Source: Croceibacterium soli
GTDB lineage: Bacteria > Pseudomonadota > Alphaproteobacteria > Sphingomonadales > Sphingomonadaceae
DNA: 64,000 nt
Direction of reading: 5' to 3'
Assembly (NCBI RefSeq): GCF_009828065.1
Contig: NZ_WTYK01000003.1
Span: 1 to 64,000, forward strand
The position numbers and the translations under genes are program-made. Under the pieces are notes generated by a model, which worked only from the letters and a program-made list of their open reading frames with translations, searched no databases and was not told the DNA's origin. The stretch's first letter is position 1, and the number at the start of each line of letters is the position of its first letter. Positions 28,086 through 38,291 of the stretch are shown here, piece by piece.

Positions 28086-29081
28086 CTAGCGCTCGACCGC
28101 CTCCATGATGCCGCGCACGCCGGTCGGGCGCACGCCTCGCATGTCGAGATAGGCCAGCACGCGGAGCCACCAGTCGTAAAGCGCCTCCAGGTCCCCGGCG
28201 TCGCGTACATAAGGCGTGTGGCCGGCTTCCAGCGAAGGGCTGTGGAAGGAGAACACCAGCAGCGGCAGGCCGTCGTCGAGCGCCATGTCGATGCCGCGGA
28301 TCGCCTCGTCGACGGTAACCCCTTCCGGCGTCAGCGGGATCCGTTCGAGCAGGCTCAGCCGCGCCAGCACCCCGCGCAGCCGCGGCGCCCGCCACAGCGC
28401 CGGGTAGAGCCAGTCTCCCTGGCGCCGGAGCATGCCCCAGAACACCGTCGTCAGCGGCAGCTCGAGCAGGTCGCGCCCCTCGTCCACCCAGTAGGGCGCC
28501 AGCGGATGGCGGCGGAAATCCGGGCCGCCGGCGGCCGAATAGTCGAACTTGGCACGCACGGAGCTGTCGATCGCCAGCCCCTCCGCCGTGAGCAGCTCCG
28601 CGGTGCGGGGGCCGACGCCGTATCGGCCCGCCCGGTAGATCAGTGGAGCTACGCCGAAGGCCTCCTCGATCTTCGCGCGCAAGCTGCCGAGCTTGGCCGC
28701 TTCCAGCCGCGCCGGGAGATTCCCGGCGAAGGAGTTGCGTGCGTTCACCTCCTCCTCGAAGGGCGGGTTGACCCACGGGTGCAACTGCATGCCGATCTCC
28801 GCCTTCCCCTCGAGCAGCGCGGGCCGGAGGATCTCCGCCGCGAGCGGGCAAGTGGCGATGGGCCAGTCTACCAGGTAGATCGGCGCCACGCCGGCCTCTT
28901 CGCAGAACTGCTGGAACCGGGCGAGTTGCCCCACGTGGCCGATGCCGTGGCCGTCCCGGGTGAGCGGCCCCGTCCAGTCGAACTCCTCCTCGGTATCGAC
29001 GGTCACGATGAAGCGCTGCCCGAAGTCCGGCGCGAACCGCGCCATTCTGCCGGCCGGTGGCGGTTCAGGAATCGTCGTCAT
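28086..29081 (-). CDS. Polysaccharide deacetylase family protein, WalW-like
   Basis: A 331-residue protein with a NodB-like deacetylase fold: FIVTVDTEEEFDW (first metal Asp), later MQLHPWVNPPFEEEV (His pair region) and YRAGRYGVGPRTAELL. No signal peptide is clear. The family removes acetyl groups from sugars, here perhaps of surface polysaccharide, but the substrate is unknown. Closely follows the PAS/HisKA gene (30-bp gap, same strand), a pair that suggests a common pathway. Confidence 0.75.
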   Translation of the reverse strand: MTTIPEPPPAGRMARFAPDFGQRFIVTVDTEEEFDWTGPLTRDGHGIGHVGQLARFQQFCEEAGVAPIYLVDWPIATCPLAAEILRPALLEGKAEIGMQLHPWVNPPFEEEVNARNSFAGNLPARLEAAKLGSLRAKIEEAFGVAPLIYRAGRYGVGPRTAELLTAEGLAIDSSVRAKFDYSAAGGPDFRRHPLAPYWVDEGRDLLELPLTTVFWGMLRRQGDWLYPALWRAPRLRGVLARLSLLERIPLTPEGVTVDEAIRGIDMALDDGLPLLVFSFHSPSLEAGHTPYVRDAGDLEALYDWWLRVLAYLDMRGVRPTGVRGIMEAVER

Positions 29082-29111
29082 CGCGCACCCCCCCCAGGGC
29101 TCGGCGTTCGC

Positions 29112-30773
29112 TCAGGCGGCGGCGGAGCCGTTGCCCTCGGCATGGCTATGGCCGGGCGCCGCCACGGTCAAGTGAGGCAACGTCAGGATCGCCTTGCCGT
29201 CGCGCACGGTCAGCGCGCCTCCGGCCGCTTCGGCTTCGGCCCGGGCGAGGCGGAACGTGAAGCCGCTGCCGAACATCCCGGCGCTGATCGCCGGCGTCCG
29301 GCTTTGCGGGGAGCCGCTGAACAAGTCCTCCTCGGCGGCGAGCCCCGCCGGCAGTTCCGCCTCCAGCTCGATCCCGGCCTCGCTGCCGCGCAGCGCCAGC
29401 TCGATCGTCTCCCCGGGCGCCAGCGCGCCGGCGAGCGAGGCCAGCAGGCGCCAGGCGAGCAGGGCGCTGTCCTCCTCCCCCAGCCGCACGGCGAAGCTCT
29501 CGCCGGAGGTCAGCAGGCGCAGCCGGGCGCTGCGCGGGCGGGTGACGCCCTCCAGCCGGCGCAGCGTGCGCTCGACCACCAGCAGGAAGTTGCAGCTCTC
29601 GTCGGACAGCTCCAGCGCGTCCGTCGCCAGCCGGCTCAGGCGATCGAGCTCGTCGAACCCGGCCAGCAGGCGCGCGGCGTCGACCCCCACCGCCGCCGCC
29701 AGCGCGCGATAGGCGTTGGGCGCGGGGCCGAACAGCTGTTGCTGGATGATCTCGGCGAAGCCCTGGATCGCGTTCACCGGCGTGCGCAGCTCGTGGAGCA
29801 CCTCGCGCATCCGGCCGCTGGCGCCGTCGGCGGATGCCTGCTCCGCCGGGAGGGGGCGCCGCATCCGCCCGCGATAGCCACGGAAGGTGCCGGTCTGCTC
29901 CTCGAAATAGGGTGCGGCGTCGATCGACCAGGTTCCGGCCACGAGCGGCGCACCGGGCACGTCCGCGCGGCCCCCGCGGACCGGCAGCCGGCGGCGCAGG
30001 GCAAGCTCGGTCGCCGCGTCGCAGAAGCCGGACACACCCGAGCCCCTGGCGGCGAGGCGGAGGCCGACGAGCAGCGGTGCGACCGGCGCCTCGGCCCAAT
30101 CGATCGTCCCCGCGGCGTCGGTGGAGAAGTCGAACGCGCGCGGCGGTTCGGTGCGCGCGGGCGTCGCGCTGTCCTGGAGCGGCGGACGCGGGGCGATCAC
30201 CGCCGCGGCCCAGCTTCCCTCGCGCTCTTTCCGGAAGGCCTCGATCCTTTTCACCAGTGCGCCGATGCCGCTGGCCGGGGCTTCTGCCGCCGGGGCGGGG
30301 GCGGGCTGTTCGGGCTCTTCCGGCGCCGGTTCCGGCCACGGGAGCACGAGGTCGCCGACGCCGAGCCGCGCCAGTGTCTGCTTGGCGGTCTCCGGCAGGT
30401 CGCGGCGGTGGCGCAGGAACCCGCGCGCGGTCATCGGCAGTTCCGGGATCAGCGCGTTCCACTCGTCCTCGCTGAGCCGGGCGGTGGCCATCGCCGCGGC
30501 GGACGCCTGCGGCTCGCCTTGCGCCAGCTGCCCGACCAGGCGTGGATTGCGCAGCCGCAGCCCCGGCTCGCGCAGGATTCGCGATTGCTCCGCCGCCGCG
30601 AGGTTTTCGCCGATCTCGCCAAGGCGCCGATAGGCCGCGTCGACCAGCGGCCCCGTCGCTTCGGCCGGCATGCTGCCGAGCAGATCGAGCAACTGCCGGA
30701 ACTGAGTCCGCGCCGCCTGCTCGCCCGCAGCGCCGGAGCGCAGGACTGTGGCAAGGCGATCGTCGAACAGCAT
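29112..30773 (-). CDS. PAS/HisKA protein with degenerate ATPase domain
   Basis: About 553 residues from MLFDDRLATV. A PAS-like region lies at about 210-305. A clear histidine-kinase dimerisation motif MREVLHELRTPVNAIQGFAE follows, with phospho-acceptor His327. The C-terminal catalytic domain is atypical: the N-box Asn is replaced by Leu-Ala in RLLASLAGALAPG and the G1 DxGxG motif is not visible; only a GFTFRLARAEAEAAGG segment, like a G2 box, remains. It may be a kinase that binds ATP poorly, or a phosphatase or docking protein. N-terminal 200 residues have no known fold. Confidence 0.65.
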   Translation of the reverse strand: MLFDDRLATVLRSGAAGEQAARTQFRQLLDLLGSMPAEATGPLVDAAYRRLGEIGENLAAAEQSRILREPGLRLRNPRLVGQLAQGEPQASAAAMATARLSEDEWNALIPELPMTARGFLRHRRDLPETAKQTLARLGVGDLVLPWPEPAPEEPEQPAPAPAAEAPASGIGALVKRIEAFRKEREGSWAAAVIAPRPPLQDSATPARTEPPRAFDFSTDAAGTIDWAEAPVAPLLVGLRLAARGSGVSGFCDAATELALRRRLPVRGGRADVPGAPLVAGTWSIDAAPYFEEQTGTFRGYRGRMRRPLPAEQASADGASGRMREVLHELRTPVNAIQGFAEIIQQQLFGPAPNAYRALAAAVGVDAARLLAGFDELDRLSRLATDALELSDESCNFLLVVERTLRRLEGVTRPRSARLRLLTSGESFAVRLGEEDSALLAWRLLASLAGALAPGETIELALRGSEAGIELEAELPAGLAAEEDLFSGSPQSRTPAISAGMFGSGFTFRLARAEAEAAGGALTVRDGKAILTLPHLTVAAPGHSHAEGNGSAAA

Positions 30774-30987
30774 CGGGTCTCCGGCGGCGTGGCGGGGCGG
30801 ATGCACGCGCGCACGATCGCCTTAGCGCGATGCGCAGCGAACAGAACGGGATGCTGCGGGTGCGTTGCAAACCGGGACAATTGCGGGCATAGGCAATTAA
30901 ATTGCCGTTGAAGCTATGCTTTTGGCGCTTAGTTTCAGGCTTGGGATCGCAACAGCAGGGCTTCGGTAGCCGGGGCATCGGAATTCT

Positions 30988-31452
30988 ATGGCAACGCTCG
31001 ACTCAATCGATCGGCGGCTCCTCGCCGAATTGCAGGCCGAAGGCCGCGTAACCAACGTCGAACTGGCGCAGCGCGTCGGCCTCACTGCGCCGCCGTGCCT
31101 GCGCCGCGTCCGCGCGCTCGAGGAAGCCGGCGTCATCAAGGGCTACCATGCGGAGCTCGACGCCTCGAAGCTCGGCTTCGCCATCACCGTGTTCGCCATG
31201 GTCAGCCTGAAGAGCCAGGCCGAGGAAGACCTGCGCGCGTTCGAGGATCACATCCGCACCCTGCCCGAAGTACGCGAATGCCACATGCTCAACGGCGAGA
31301 TCGATTTCATCCTCAAGATCGTCAGCAAGGACCTGCAAAGCTTCCAGGAACTGCTCACCAGCAAGCTCACCCCCGCGCCCAACGTGGCCAGCGTGAAGAC
31401 CTCCCTCACCATCCGCACCGCGAAACAGGAACCAGGCGTCCCGCTGGACTGA
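30988..31452 (+). CDS. Lrp/AsnC-family transcriptional regulator
   Basis: A 154-residue protein with the N-terminal helix-turn-helix LDSIDRRLLAELQAEGRV and NVELAQRVGLTAPPCLRRVR, then an RAM ligand-sensing domain (DLRAFEDHIRTLPEVRECHM, GEIDFILKIV). Family members sense amino acids such as leucine. Divergent from the PAS/HisKA gene across about 210 bp. No target is visible beyond its own promoter region. Confidence 0.93.
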   Translation: MATLDSIDRRLLAELQAEGRVTNVELAQRVGLTAPPCLRRVRALEEAGVIKGYHAELDASKLGFAITVFAMVSLKSQAEEDLRAFEDHIRTLPEVRECHMLNGEIDFILKIVSKDLQSFQELLTSKLTPAPNVASVKTSLTIRTAKQEPGVPLD

Positions 31453-31492
31453 GTGCTTTTCGGCAGCGCGGGTCCTCCCCGAAAGGGGAGAG

Positions 31493-32147
31493 TGTGAGCT
31501 AAAAAAACAATCCTCCCCCGGAGGGGGAGGGGGACCGCCGCCGAAGGCGGTGGTGGAGGGGGGTAGCCGCTAGCCGTGACACCCCTCCGTCAGCCCTGCA
31601 AGCTGCCACCTCCCCTTGCAGGGGAGGATCTACGGACTCCAGACATCCGCGCCCACGGCCAAATGGGCCCTGAAACAAGTTCAGGGTGACGATGAAGGTA
31701 GCCGCTGTAGGTGCGAGCTCAAAACCCCGTCATCCTGAACTCGTTTCAGGATCCATCCCGCCCCACGCGAAGAGCTGGCGGCTGCGGAGCGCGGCTGCGG
31801 AGCCGACGAGGCTCACAATGACACGAAGCCGCATGCACGACACCTTCGTGTCTTCGTGCCTTCGTGTGAGCTAAAAAACGATCCTCCCCCGGAGGGGGAG
31901 GGGGACCGCCGCCGAAGGCGGTGGTGGAGGGGTGTCCCCGCCAGCGGATGGCAACACCCCTCCGTCAGCCCTGCAAGCTGCCACCTCCCCTTGCAGGGGA
32001 GGATCTACGGACTCCAGACATCCGCGCCCGCGGCCAAATGGGCCCTGAAACAAGTTCAGGGTGACGATAGGGGTTGGGGGTAGGTTCAAAAACCCCGTCA
32101 TCCTGAACTCGTTTCAGGATCCATCCCGCCCCACGCGAAGAGCTGGC
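31493..32147. repeat. Two near-identical 285-bp repeat cassettes
   Basis: Copy A spans 31493-31779 and copy B 31865-32147. Both carry GTGAGCTAAAAAA, CCGGAGGGGGAGGGGGACCG, the CCTCCGTCAGCCCTGCAAG / CCTTGCAGGGGAGG pair, CCTGAAACAAGTTCAGGG and CCTGAACTCGTTTCAGG. The spacer between them has the CTTCGTGTCTTCGTGCCTTC half of the 27-bp hairpin family. No gene is supported in this 700-bp gap. Confidence 0.92.
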
Positions 32148-32167
32148 AGTGACGAGCGGAGGAGCAA

Positions 32168-33517
<1,350 letters not shown>

Positions 33518-33520
33518 GGC

Positions 33521-34003
33521 TTAGCCGACGACGATCATCGGCTGGTCGAACTCGACCGGCTGGGCGTTCTCGACCAGGATCTGCTTCACGACGCCGGCCG
33601 AAGGCGCGGTGATCGGGTTCATCACCTTCATCGCTTCCACGATCAGCAGCGTGTCGCCGGCCTTCACCTGGTCGCCGACTTTCACGAAGTCGTCCGCGCC
33701 GGGCTCGGGAGCCAGGTAGACGGTGCCGACCATCGGCGACTTGATCGCATTGCTGTGGTCGGGTTCGGCGGGAGCTGCCGGCTGGGCCGACGGAGGCGGA
33801 GCCTGCGCGGCCATGGGCTGGGCCATGATCTGCTGCGCCGGGGCGGCAACGGCCGCGCGCGACACGCGAATCCGGCGGTCGCCCTCTTCAACCTCGATCT
33901 CGGTCAGCCCGGTGTCGGCCAGCACATCGGCCAGCTGGCGGACCAGCTTCTCATCGATCGTCATCCCCGGGCCGCGCCCGGAAACAGCCTTATTTTCGGC
34001 CAT
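33521..34003 (-). CDS. accB: Biotin carboxyl carrier protein of acetyl-CoA carboxylase
   Basis: A 160-residue carrier. Residues 60-85 are an Ala-Pro-Gln linker, and the biotinyl domain has the lysine in VEAMKVMNP (Lys126). It carries the carboxyl group from AccC to the transferase. Upstream aroQ and downstream accC on the same strand match the alphaproteobacterial aroQ-accB-accC order. Confidence 0.96.
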   Translation of the reverse strand: MAENKAVSGRGPGMTIDEKLVRQLADVLADTGLTEIEVEEGDRRIRVSRAAVAAPAQQIMAQPMAAQAPPPSAQPAAPAEPDHSNAIKSPMVGTVYLAPEPGADDFVKVGDQVKAGDTLLIVEAMKVMNPITAPSAGVVKQILVENAQPVEFDQPMIVVG

Positions 34004-34079
34004 GTAGTCCTCGTTCTGGGTCGGTCAGGGGTGGCCTATGCGGCGACAGGCGCGACAAGGCAAGGGTGAGCGATCAGGC

Positions 34080-34514
34080 TCAGAGCCGTGCCGCCGCTTC
34101 CAGCGCCAGTTCGTAGCCGAACGGCCCGAAGCCGGCGATCGTTCCCTTCGCCGCCATGCCGACGAAGCTCTTGTGGCGAAACGCTTCCCGCGCGAGCGGA
34201 TTGGAGACGTGCACCTCGATCACCGGCACCTTGATGGACCGGATCGCATCGTAGAGTGCCAGGCTCGTATGGGTCAGCGCGCCGGCGTTGAGGATCACCG
34301 CCTTGGCCCCGTCGGCCTGCGCCTCGTGCAGCCAGTCGCACAAGTGCCCTTCGTGGTTCGACTGGCGCATCTCGATGCTCAGCCCCAGCGCCTTGCCTTT
34401 GTCCTCCAGCCGCCCGGCGATGTCGTCCAGCGTGTCGTAGCCGTAGATCTCCGGCTCCCGCGTGCCGAGCAGGTTCAAGTTGGGTCCGTTGAGGACGAAC
34501 ACGGTGTCGGTCAT
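34080..34514 (-). CDS. aroQ: 3-dehydroquinate dehydratase, type II
   Basis: A 144-residue type II enzyme: VLNGPNLNLLGTREPEIYG, catalytic Tyr in EIYGYDT, QSNHEGHLCDWL, ILNAGALTHTS and VHVSNPLAREAFRH. It converts 3-dehydroquinate to 3-dehydroshikimate in the shikimate pathway. Start ATG 34514. It leads the accB-accC operon after a 76-bp gap. Confidence 0.96.
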   Translation of the reverse strand: MTDTVFVLNGPNLNLLGTREPEIYGYDTLDDIAGRLEDKGKALGLSIEMRQSNHEGHLCDWLHEAQADGAKAVILNAGALTHTSLALYDAIRSIKVPVIEVHVSNPLAREAFRHKSFVGMAAKGTIAGFGPFGYELALEAAARL

Positions 34515-34564
34515 GTGGAATTCCCCTTGTGCGGGTGGCATAGCGGCAAGGCGCCGCCCGGGCA

Positions 34565-34850
34565 AAAGCGAAAAGAGTCACGCCGAGACGCGGAGGCCCC
34601 AAGTGAGGTGAACACCAATCCTCGTCACCCTGAACTCGTTTCAGGGCCCATTCCGCCGCTGGGGCGGAGCTCGCTCTTGGGCAGCGCAGGGCCACTAGTG
34701 CCTGCCGGAGCACACCGGTCCCGGTTGAGAGATGGATGCTGAAACGAGTTCAGCATGACGAGGTTTTTTGGGGAAGGATGGGAGGATATCGGGGTGGCTG
34801 CGTCTACCTCCCCCCTCCCGCTTGCGGGAGGGGCCGGGGGTGGGCCTGGA
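34565..34850. repeat. Composite repeats between aroQ and the holin gene
   Basis: Contains a CACGCCGAGACGCGGAGG element, one diverged unit of the 181-bp family (34,622-34,762, with CACCCTGAACTCGTTTCAGG and GCTGAAACGAGTTCAGC), and a CCCCTCCCGCTTGCGGGAGG hairpin near 34,807 that recurs at 42,399. No gene is supported. Confidence 0.85.
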
Positions 34851-34860
34851 CGCGTGCACC

Positions 34861-35274
34861 CTACGTCTCCACCCCCTTTGCCTTGCCCCACTGCCGGGCA
34901 GCGGTGTAGCCGAGGTATCCCGTCCCGAAGAGCGTATAGAGCTCGGTCGGCAGAGCGCCGAGATAGGCGGTGATCCCACCGCCGATCGCCCGCGCCAGCG
35001 AGGGGTCGAATGCGGCCAGCACGCCCATTGGCAGCGACCACAGGATCAGCGCGTACATCACGTAGAGGAAGCTCGGGCGGGCCCGGCTGGTCCAGGGATC
35101 GGGCGAGCGGGCTTCGGCCACCACCGCCGAGAGCCGCGCCTCGATCCGGCGCATCTCCTGGGTGCCCTGCAACTCGAGCAGTTCCAGCTTGGCCCTGGCG
35201 CGGGCGTCCTTGTCCGGGATCACCTTGTCGATGATCGAGGCGATGGGTCCGATGAGCGATTCGAGAACGGGCAT
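34861..35274 (-). CDS. Holin family protein, 3-TM type
   Basis: A 137-residue membrane protein with an amphipathic N-terminus (LIGPIASIIDKVIPDKDA), a charged helix, then hydrophobic segments FLYVMYALILWSLPMGVLAA, SLARAIGGGITAYLGALP and YTLFGTGYLGY before a basic tail. It fits the 3TM holin family, which makes holes in the inner membrane for endolysin release in phages and gene transfer agents. No phage gene is adjacent, so it is orphaned or has another role. Confidence in family is moderate. Confidence 0.7.
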   Translation of the reverse strand: MPVLESLIGPIASIIDKVIPDKDARARAKLELLELQGTQEMRRIEARLSAVVAEARSPDPWTSRARPSFLYVMYALILWSLPMGVLAAFDPSLARAIGGGITAYLGALPTELYTLFGTGYLGYTAARQWGKAKGVET

Positions 35275-35343
35275 GGCGCAACTCCGCAGCAGCGATTCGC
35301 GCTATATGAACCCATTTGGTTCGAATAGGAAAGTTGTTTGTGC

Positions 35344-36513
35344 CTAAATCGGCAGTCCTACGTAGTTTTCCGCAAGGCTCGTCTGCGCCGCCCGGCTCGT
35401 CGCGATGTAGTCGAGTTCCGCCACCTGCATCGCCCGCTCGAACGCGCCGTCCTCGGGGAAGCGGTGCATCAGCCGGGTCAGCGACCAGCTGAACCGCTCC
35501 GCCTTCCACACCCGGGCCAGCGCCCGGTCCGAATAGCCCGCGATCGCATCGCCGTCGTTCGCCCGGAAGAACCCGGTCAGCGCCTCGGCGGCATAGTGCA
35601 CGTCGGACGCGGCCAGGTTGAGCCCCTTGGCCCCCGTGGGCGGGACGATATGCGCCGCATCGCCGCACAGCAGCAGGCTGCCATGCCGCAGCGGCGCGAA
35701 GACGTAGCTCCGCAGCGGCGCGATGGATTTCTCGAGCGCCGGCCCGCGCGTCATCTGCGCCGCGGCTTCCGGGCCCAGGCGGATCGCCAGCTCGTCCCAG
35801 ATCCGTTCGTCCGGCCAGTCCTCGATCCGCTCGCTCAGCGGCACGTCGACGTAGTACCGGCTGCGCGTTTCCGAGCGCATCGAGGCGAGGGCGAAGCCGC
35901 GCTCGTGGTTGGCGTAGATCAGCTCGTGGTTGCACGGCGGCACGTCGGCCAGAATGCCGAGCCAGCCGAACGGATAGACCCGCTCGTACTCGCGCCCGAC
36001 CGAAGCCGGCACCGCCTTGCGGCTCGGCCCGTGGAACCCGTCGCACCCGGCGATGAAGCGGCAGTCGACACGGCGCTCGGCGCCGTCCTTGCGGTAGGTC
36101 ACGAACGGCGCGTCGCCGTCCACCTCGTGCAGGGCGACGTCCTCCGCATCGTAGATCACCTCCAGCCCGCGCTCCTCGCGCGCCGCCATCAGGTCGCGGG
36201 TCAACTCGGTCTGGCCGTAGACGACCACCTGCTTGCCGGTCAGCGCGGCCACGTCGATGCGGATCAGCCGCTCGCCGTCGGCCAGGTTGAACCCGTCGTG
36301 CGGCAGGCCCTCGGCCTTCAGCCGTCCGTCGAGCCCGAGCCGCTCCATCAGCGAGACGGTGATCTGCTCGAGCACGCCGGCGCGGATCCGGCCGAGGACG
36401 TATTCGGGGGAGCGGCGCTCGATCACGACGCACTCGACCCCTTCCGCGCGCAGCAGATGGCCGAGCAGCAGCCCGGCCGGCCCGGCGCCGACGATGCAAA
36501 CCTGTGTTCTCAT
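35344..36513 (-). CDS. pobA: 4-hydroxybenzoate 3-monooxygenase
   Basis: A 389-residue FAD monooxygenase. The dinucleotide-binding VCIVGAGPAGLLLGHLLRAE opens it; RIRAGVLEQ, GCDGFHGPSRKAVP and GDAAHIVPPTGAKGLNLAA complete the FAD site and ring-binding region. It converts 4-hydroxybenzoate to protocatechuate with NADPH and O2. Length and motifs match PobA closely. A short duplicate of its 5' end, interrupted by a stop, lies at 42258-42314. No pobR or protocatechuate ring-cleavage gene is in the window. Confidence 0.93.
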   Translation of the reverse strand: MRTQVCIVGAGPAGLLLGHLLRAEGVECVVIERRSPEYVLGRIRAGVLEQITVSLMERLGLDGRLKAEGLPHDGFNLADGERLIRIDVAALTGKQVVVYGQTELTRDLMAAREERGLEVIYDAEDVALHEVDGDAPFVTYRKDGAERRVDCRFIAGCDGFHGPSRKAVPASVGREYERVYPFGWLGILADVPPCNHELIYANHERGFALASMRSETRSRYYVDVPLSERIEDWPDERIWDELAIRLGPEAAAQMTRGPALEKSIAPLRSYVFAPLRHGSLLLCGDAAHIVPPTGAKGLNLAASDVHYAAEALTGFFRANDGDAIAGYSDRALARVWKAERFSWSLTRLMHRFPEDGAFERAMQVAELDYIATSRAAQTSLAENYVGLPI

Positions 36514-36571
36514 GGCCCGGCCTCTAGGCGCAGGTCGCGCCTGCGCGCAATCGCCTTCACGGCCGCCCGCG

Positions 36572-36590
36572 TTAGCATTCCGTTAGCCAT
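36572..36590. promoter_or_regulatory. CtrA-like box upstream of the tad genes
   Basis: TTAG-CATTCCG-TTAG-CCAT sits about 65 bp before the tadG-like start. The pattern TTAN-N7-TTAN with CCAT resembles the CtrA consensus TTAA-N7-TTAA, with G for A in the fourth positions. CtrA controls pilus genes in several alphaproteobacteria. The match is imperfect, so the role is inferred. Confidence 0.4.
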
Positions 36591-36653
36591 GCGTTTTCGC
36601 AGCCCCTTAGGCCCCCCGTAGTAATACGACCCGCGAAATCGGGGAAATTCTCA

Positions 36654-38291
36654 GTGCGAATTCCGGGCATACTGCAGCGGCTGCGTGACGACACGGCGGG
36701 CAACGCGCTGGCGATTTGCGCCGCCGCGATCCTGCCGCTGACCGCGGTGATCGGCTCCGCGCTCGACATGAGCGTCGCCTACATGACCCGCGCCAAGCTG
36801 CAGAATGCCTGCGACGCCGGCGTCCTGGCCGGCCGCCAGTTCATGCAAGGCACGACTTTCGACAGCGCCGTCGAAGCGGAAGCCGCCAAGTTCTTCGCGT
36901 TCAACTTCCCCGAGGGCACCTCCGGCTCCACCGGGATCGACTTCACGGTCGAGCAGGATGCCGACAACAGGTCGCAGTTGGTCGGCTCGGCAGAGGCCTC
37001 GGTGCCCACATCGCTGATGCGCATCTTCGGCTACGACGCGATCCCGCTGGAAGTCTCCTGCGACGCCACCCGCGACATGGGCCACAACGACATCGTCCTG
37101 GTGCTGGACGTCACCGGTTCGATGAACTGCCCGCCCGGCGTTGCCGGTTCTTGCGGCGGCGTCGAACAGGCCGGCTCCAGGCTCGGCCGCCTGCGCAACG
37201 GTGCGATCGGCCTCTATCGGGCGCTCGACTCGGGCGACGGATCGGTGACCCGCTACGGCATCGTGCCCTATTCCCACACCGTGAACGTCGCCCGTTCGCT
37301 GATGAACCGGGATATCCTGGTCGATCAGCAATACATCAACGGCACCTGGGACTACCGGATCTGCGACACGAACGGCCACCAGATCTGGAACTGCCAGAAC
37401 CGCTCCGTCGACGGGCCGCGGCCCAGGACCGGCGTGCAGACGATCAACGGGCAGCAGAAGTATATCGACAGCCTCAGCTTCCGCCGCAACGGATCGAAGA
37501 CCGTCCACATCAGCAATTCCTACTGGAACAACGCTAACGGCGCCTATCCCGGCAACCGGCAGGGGTTCAGGGACAGCGGCATGGGCTGCATCGAGGAGCG
37601 GCCGAGCGTCGGCACCCCGACCAACCAGTTCCAGATCCTCACCACCGTCTCGCGCGCCGACGTCGACACCCGCGCCGGCAACGGCGGCAATCAGGATCAC
37701 CTGCAGTTCGGCCGCTACGATCCCTTCGTCCAGCGGGGCCAGACGCAGGAAGGCTGCCCGCCCGAAGCCACCCGCCTGCGCCAATATGCCAGCGAAGGCG
37801 CGTTCCAGACCGCGATCGATACCGCCACCGCCTTCGCCACCGGCGGCACGTACCACGACATCGGCATGCTCTGGGGCGCGCGGTTCGTCTCCCGCACCGG
37901 CTTCTTCGCCGGCAACAACTTCAACCAGGGCGACAACGTGACCGAGATCGACGACGTGCCGGTCAACACGCACATCGTCTTCATGACCGACGGAATGCTC
38001 GATACCGGCGCGACGCTCTACTCCGCCTACGGCGTCGACACCTACCAGCGGCGCCTCGGCACTTCCGGGTCGCAGAACGGGCGCCATATCGACCGCTTCG
38101 ACTCGGTCTGCGAGACCATCAGGAACATGGGCGTGACCGTGTGGGTGATCGCCCTGGACGTGAGCGACACCGACGACATCGAGCCTTGCGCCACCACCTC
38201 CGACCATTTCTTCGTCAGCGACGGCACCGACCTCGAGCAGGTGTTCGAGCGCATCGGCCAGGGCATCGGCAACCTGAGGCTGACGCGATGA
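36654..38291 (+). CDS. TadG-like pilus assembly protein with vWA domain
   Basis: A 545-residue protein with GTG start. An N-terminal hydrophobic segment (GNALAICAAAILPLTAVIG, residues 16-35) follows a basic stretch and is typical of TadE/TadG. A von Willebrand A domain carries the metal-binding VLDVTGSMN (Asp152-Ser156) and HIVFMTDGMLD. It is secreted or membrane-held and thought to interact with the Flp pilus or host surfaces. Its stop overlaps the following TadE ATG by an ATGA. Confidence 0.85.
   Translation: MRIPGILQRLRDDTAGNALAICAAAILPLTAVIGSALDMSVAYMTRAKLQNACDAGVLAGRQFMQGTTFDSAVEAEAAKFFAFNFPEGTSGSTGIDFTVEQDADNRSQLVGSAEASVPTSLMRIFGYDAIPLEVSCDATRDMGHNDIVLVLDVTGSMNCPPGVAGSCGGVEQAGSRLGRLRNGAIGLYRALDSGDGSVTRYGIVPYSHTVNVARSLMNRDILVDQQYINGTWDYRICDTNGHQIWNCQNRSVDGPRPRTGVQTINGQQKYIDSLSFRRNGSKTVHISNSYWNNANGAYPGNRQGFRDSGMGCIEERPSVGTPTNQFQILTTVSRADVDTRAGNGGNQDHLQFGRYDPFVQRGQTQEGCPPEATRLRQYASEGAFQTAIDTATAFATGGTYHDIGMLWGARFVSRTGFFAGNNFNQGDNVTEIDDVPVNTHIVFMTDGMLDTGATLYSAYGVDTYQRRLGTSGSQNGRHIDRFDSVCETIRNMGVTVWVIALDVSDTDDIEPCATTSDHFFVSDGTDLEQVFERIGQGIGNLRLTR

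Noticed and set aside
34861-35274. Prophage remnant
   Set aside because: Only the holin-like gene is present; the neighbours are core genes and there is no integrase, tail, capsid or lysis cluster.
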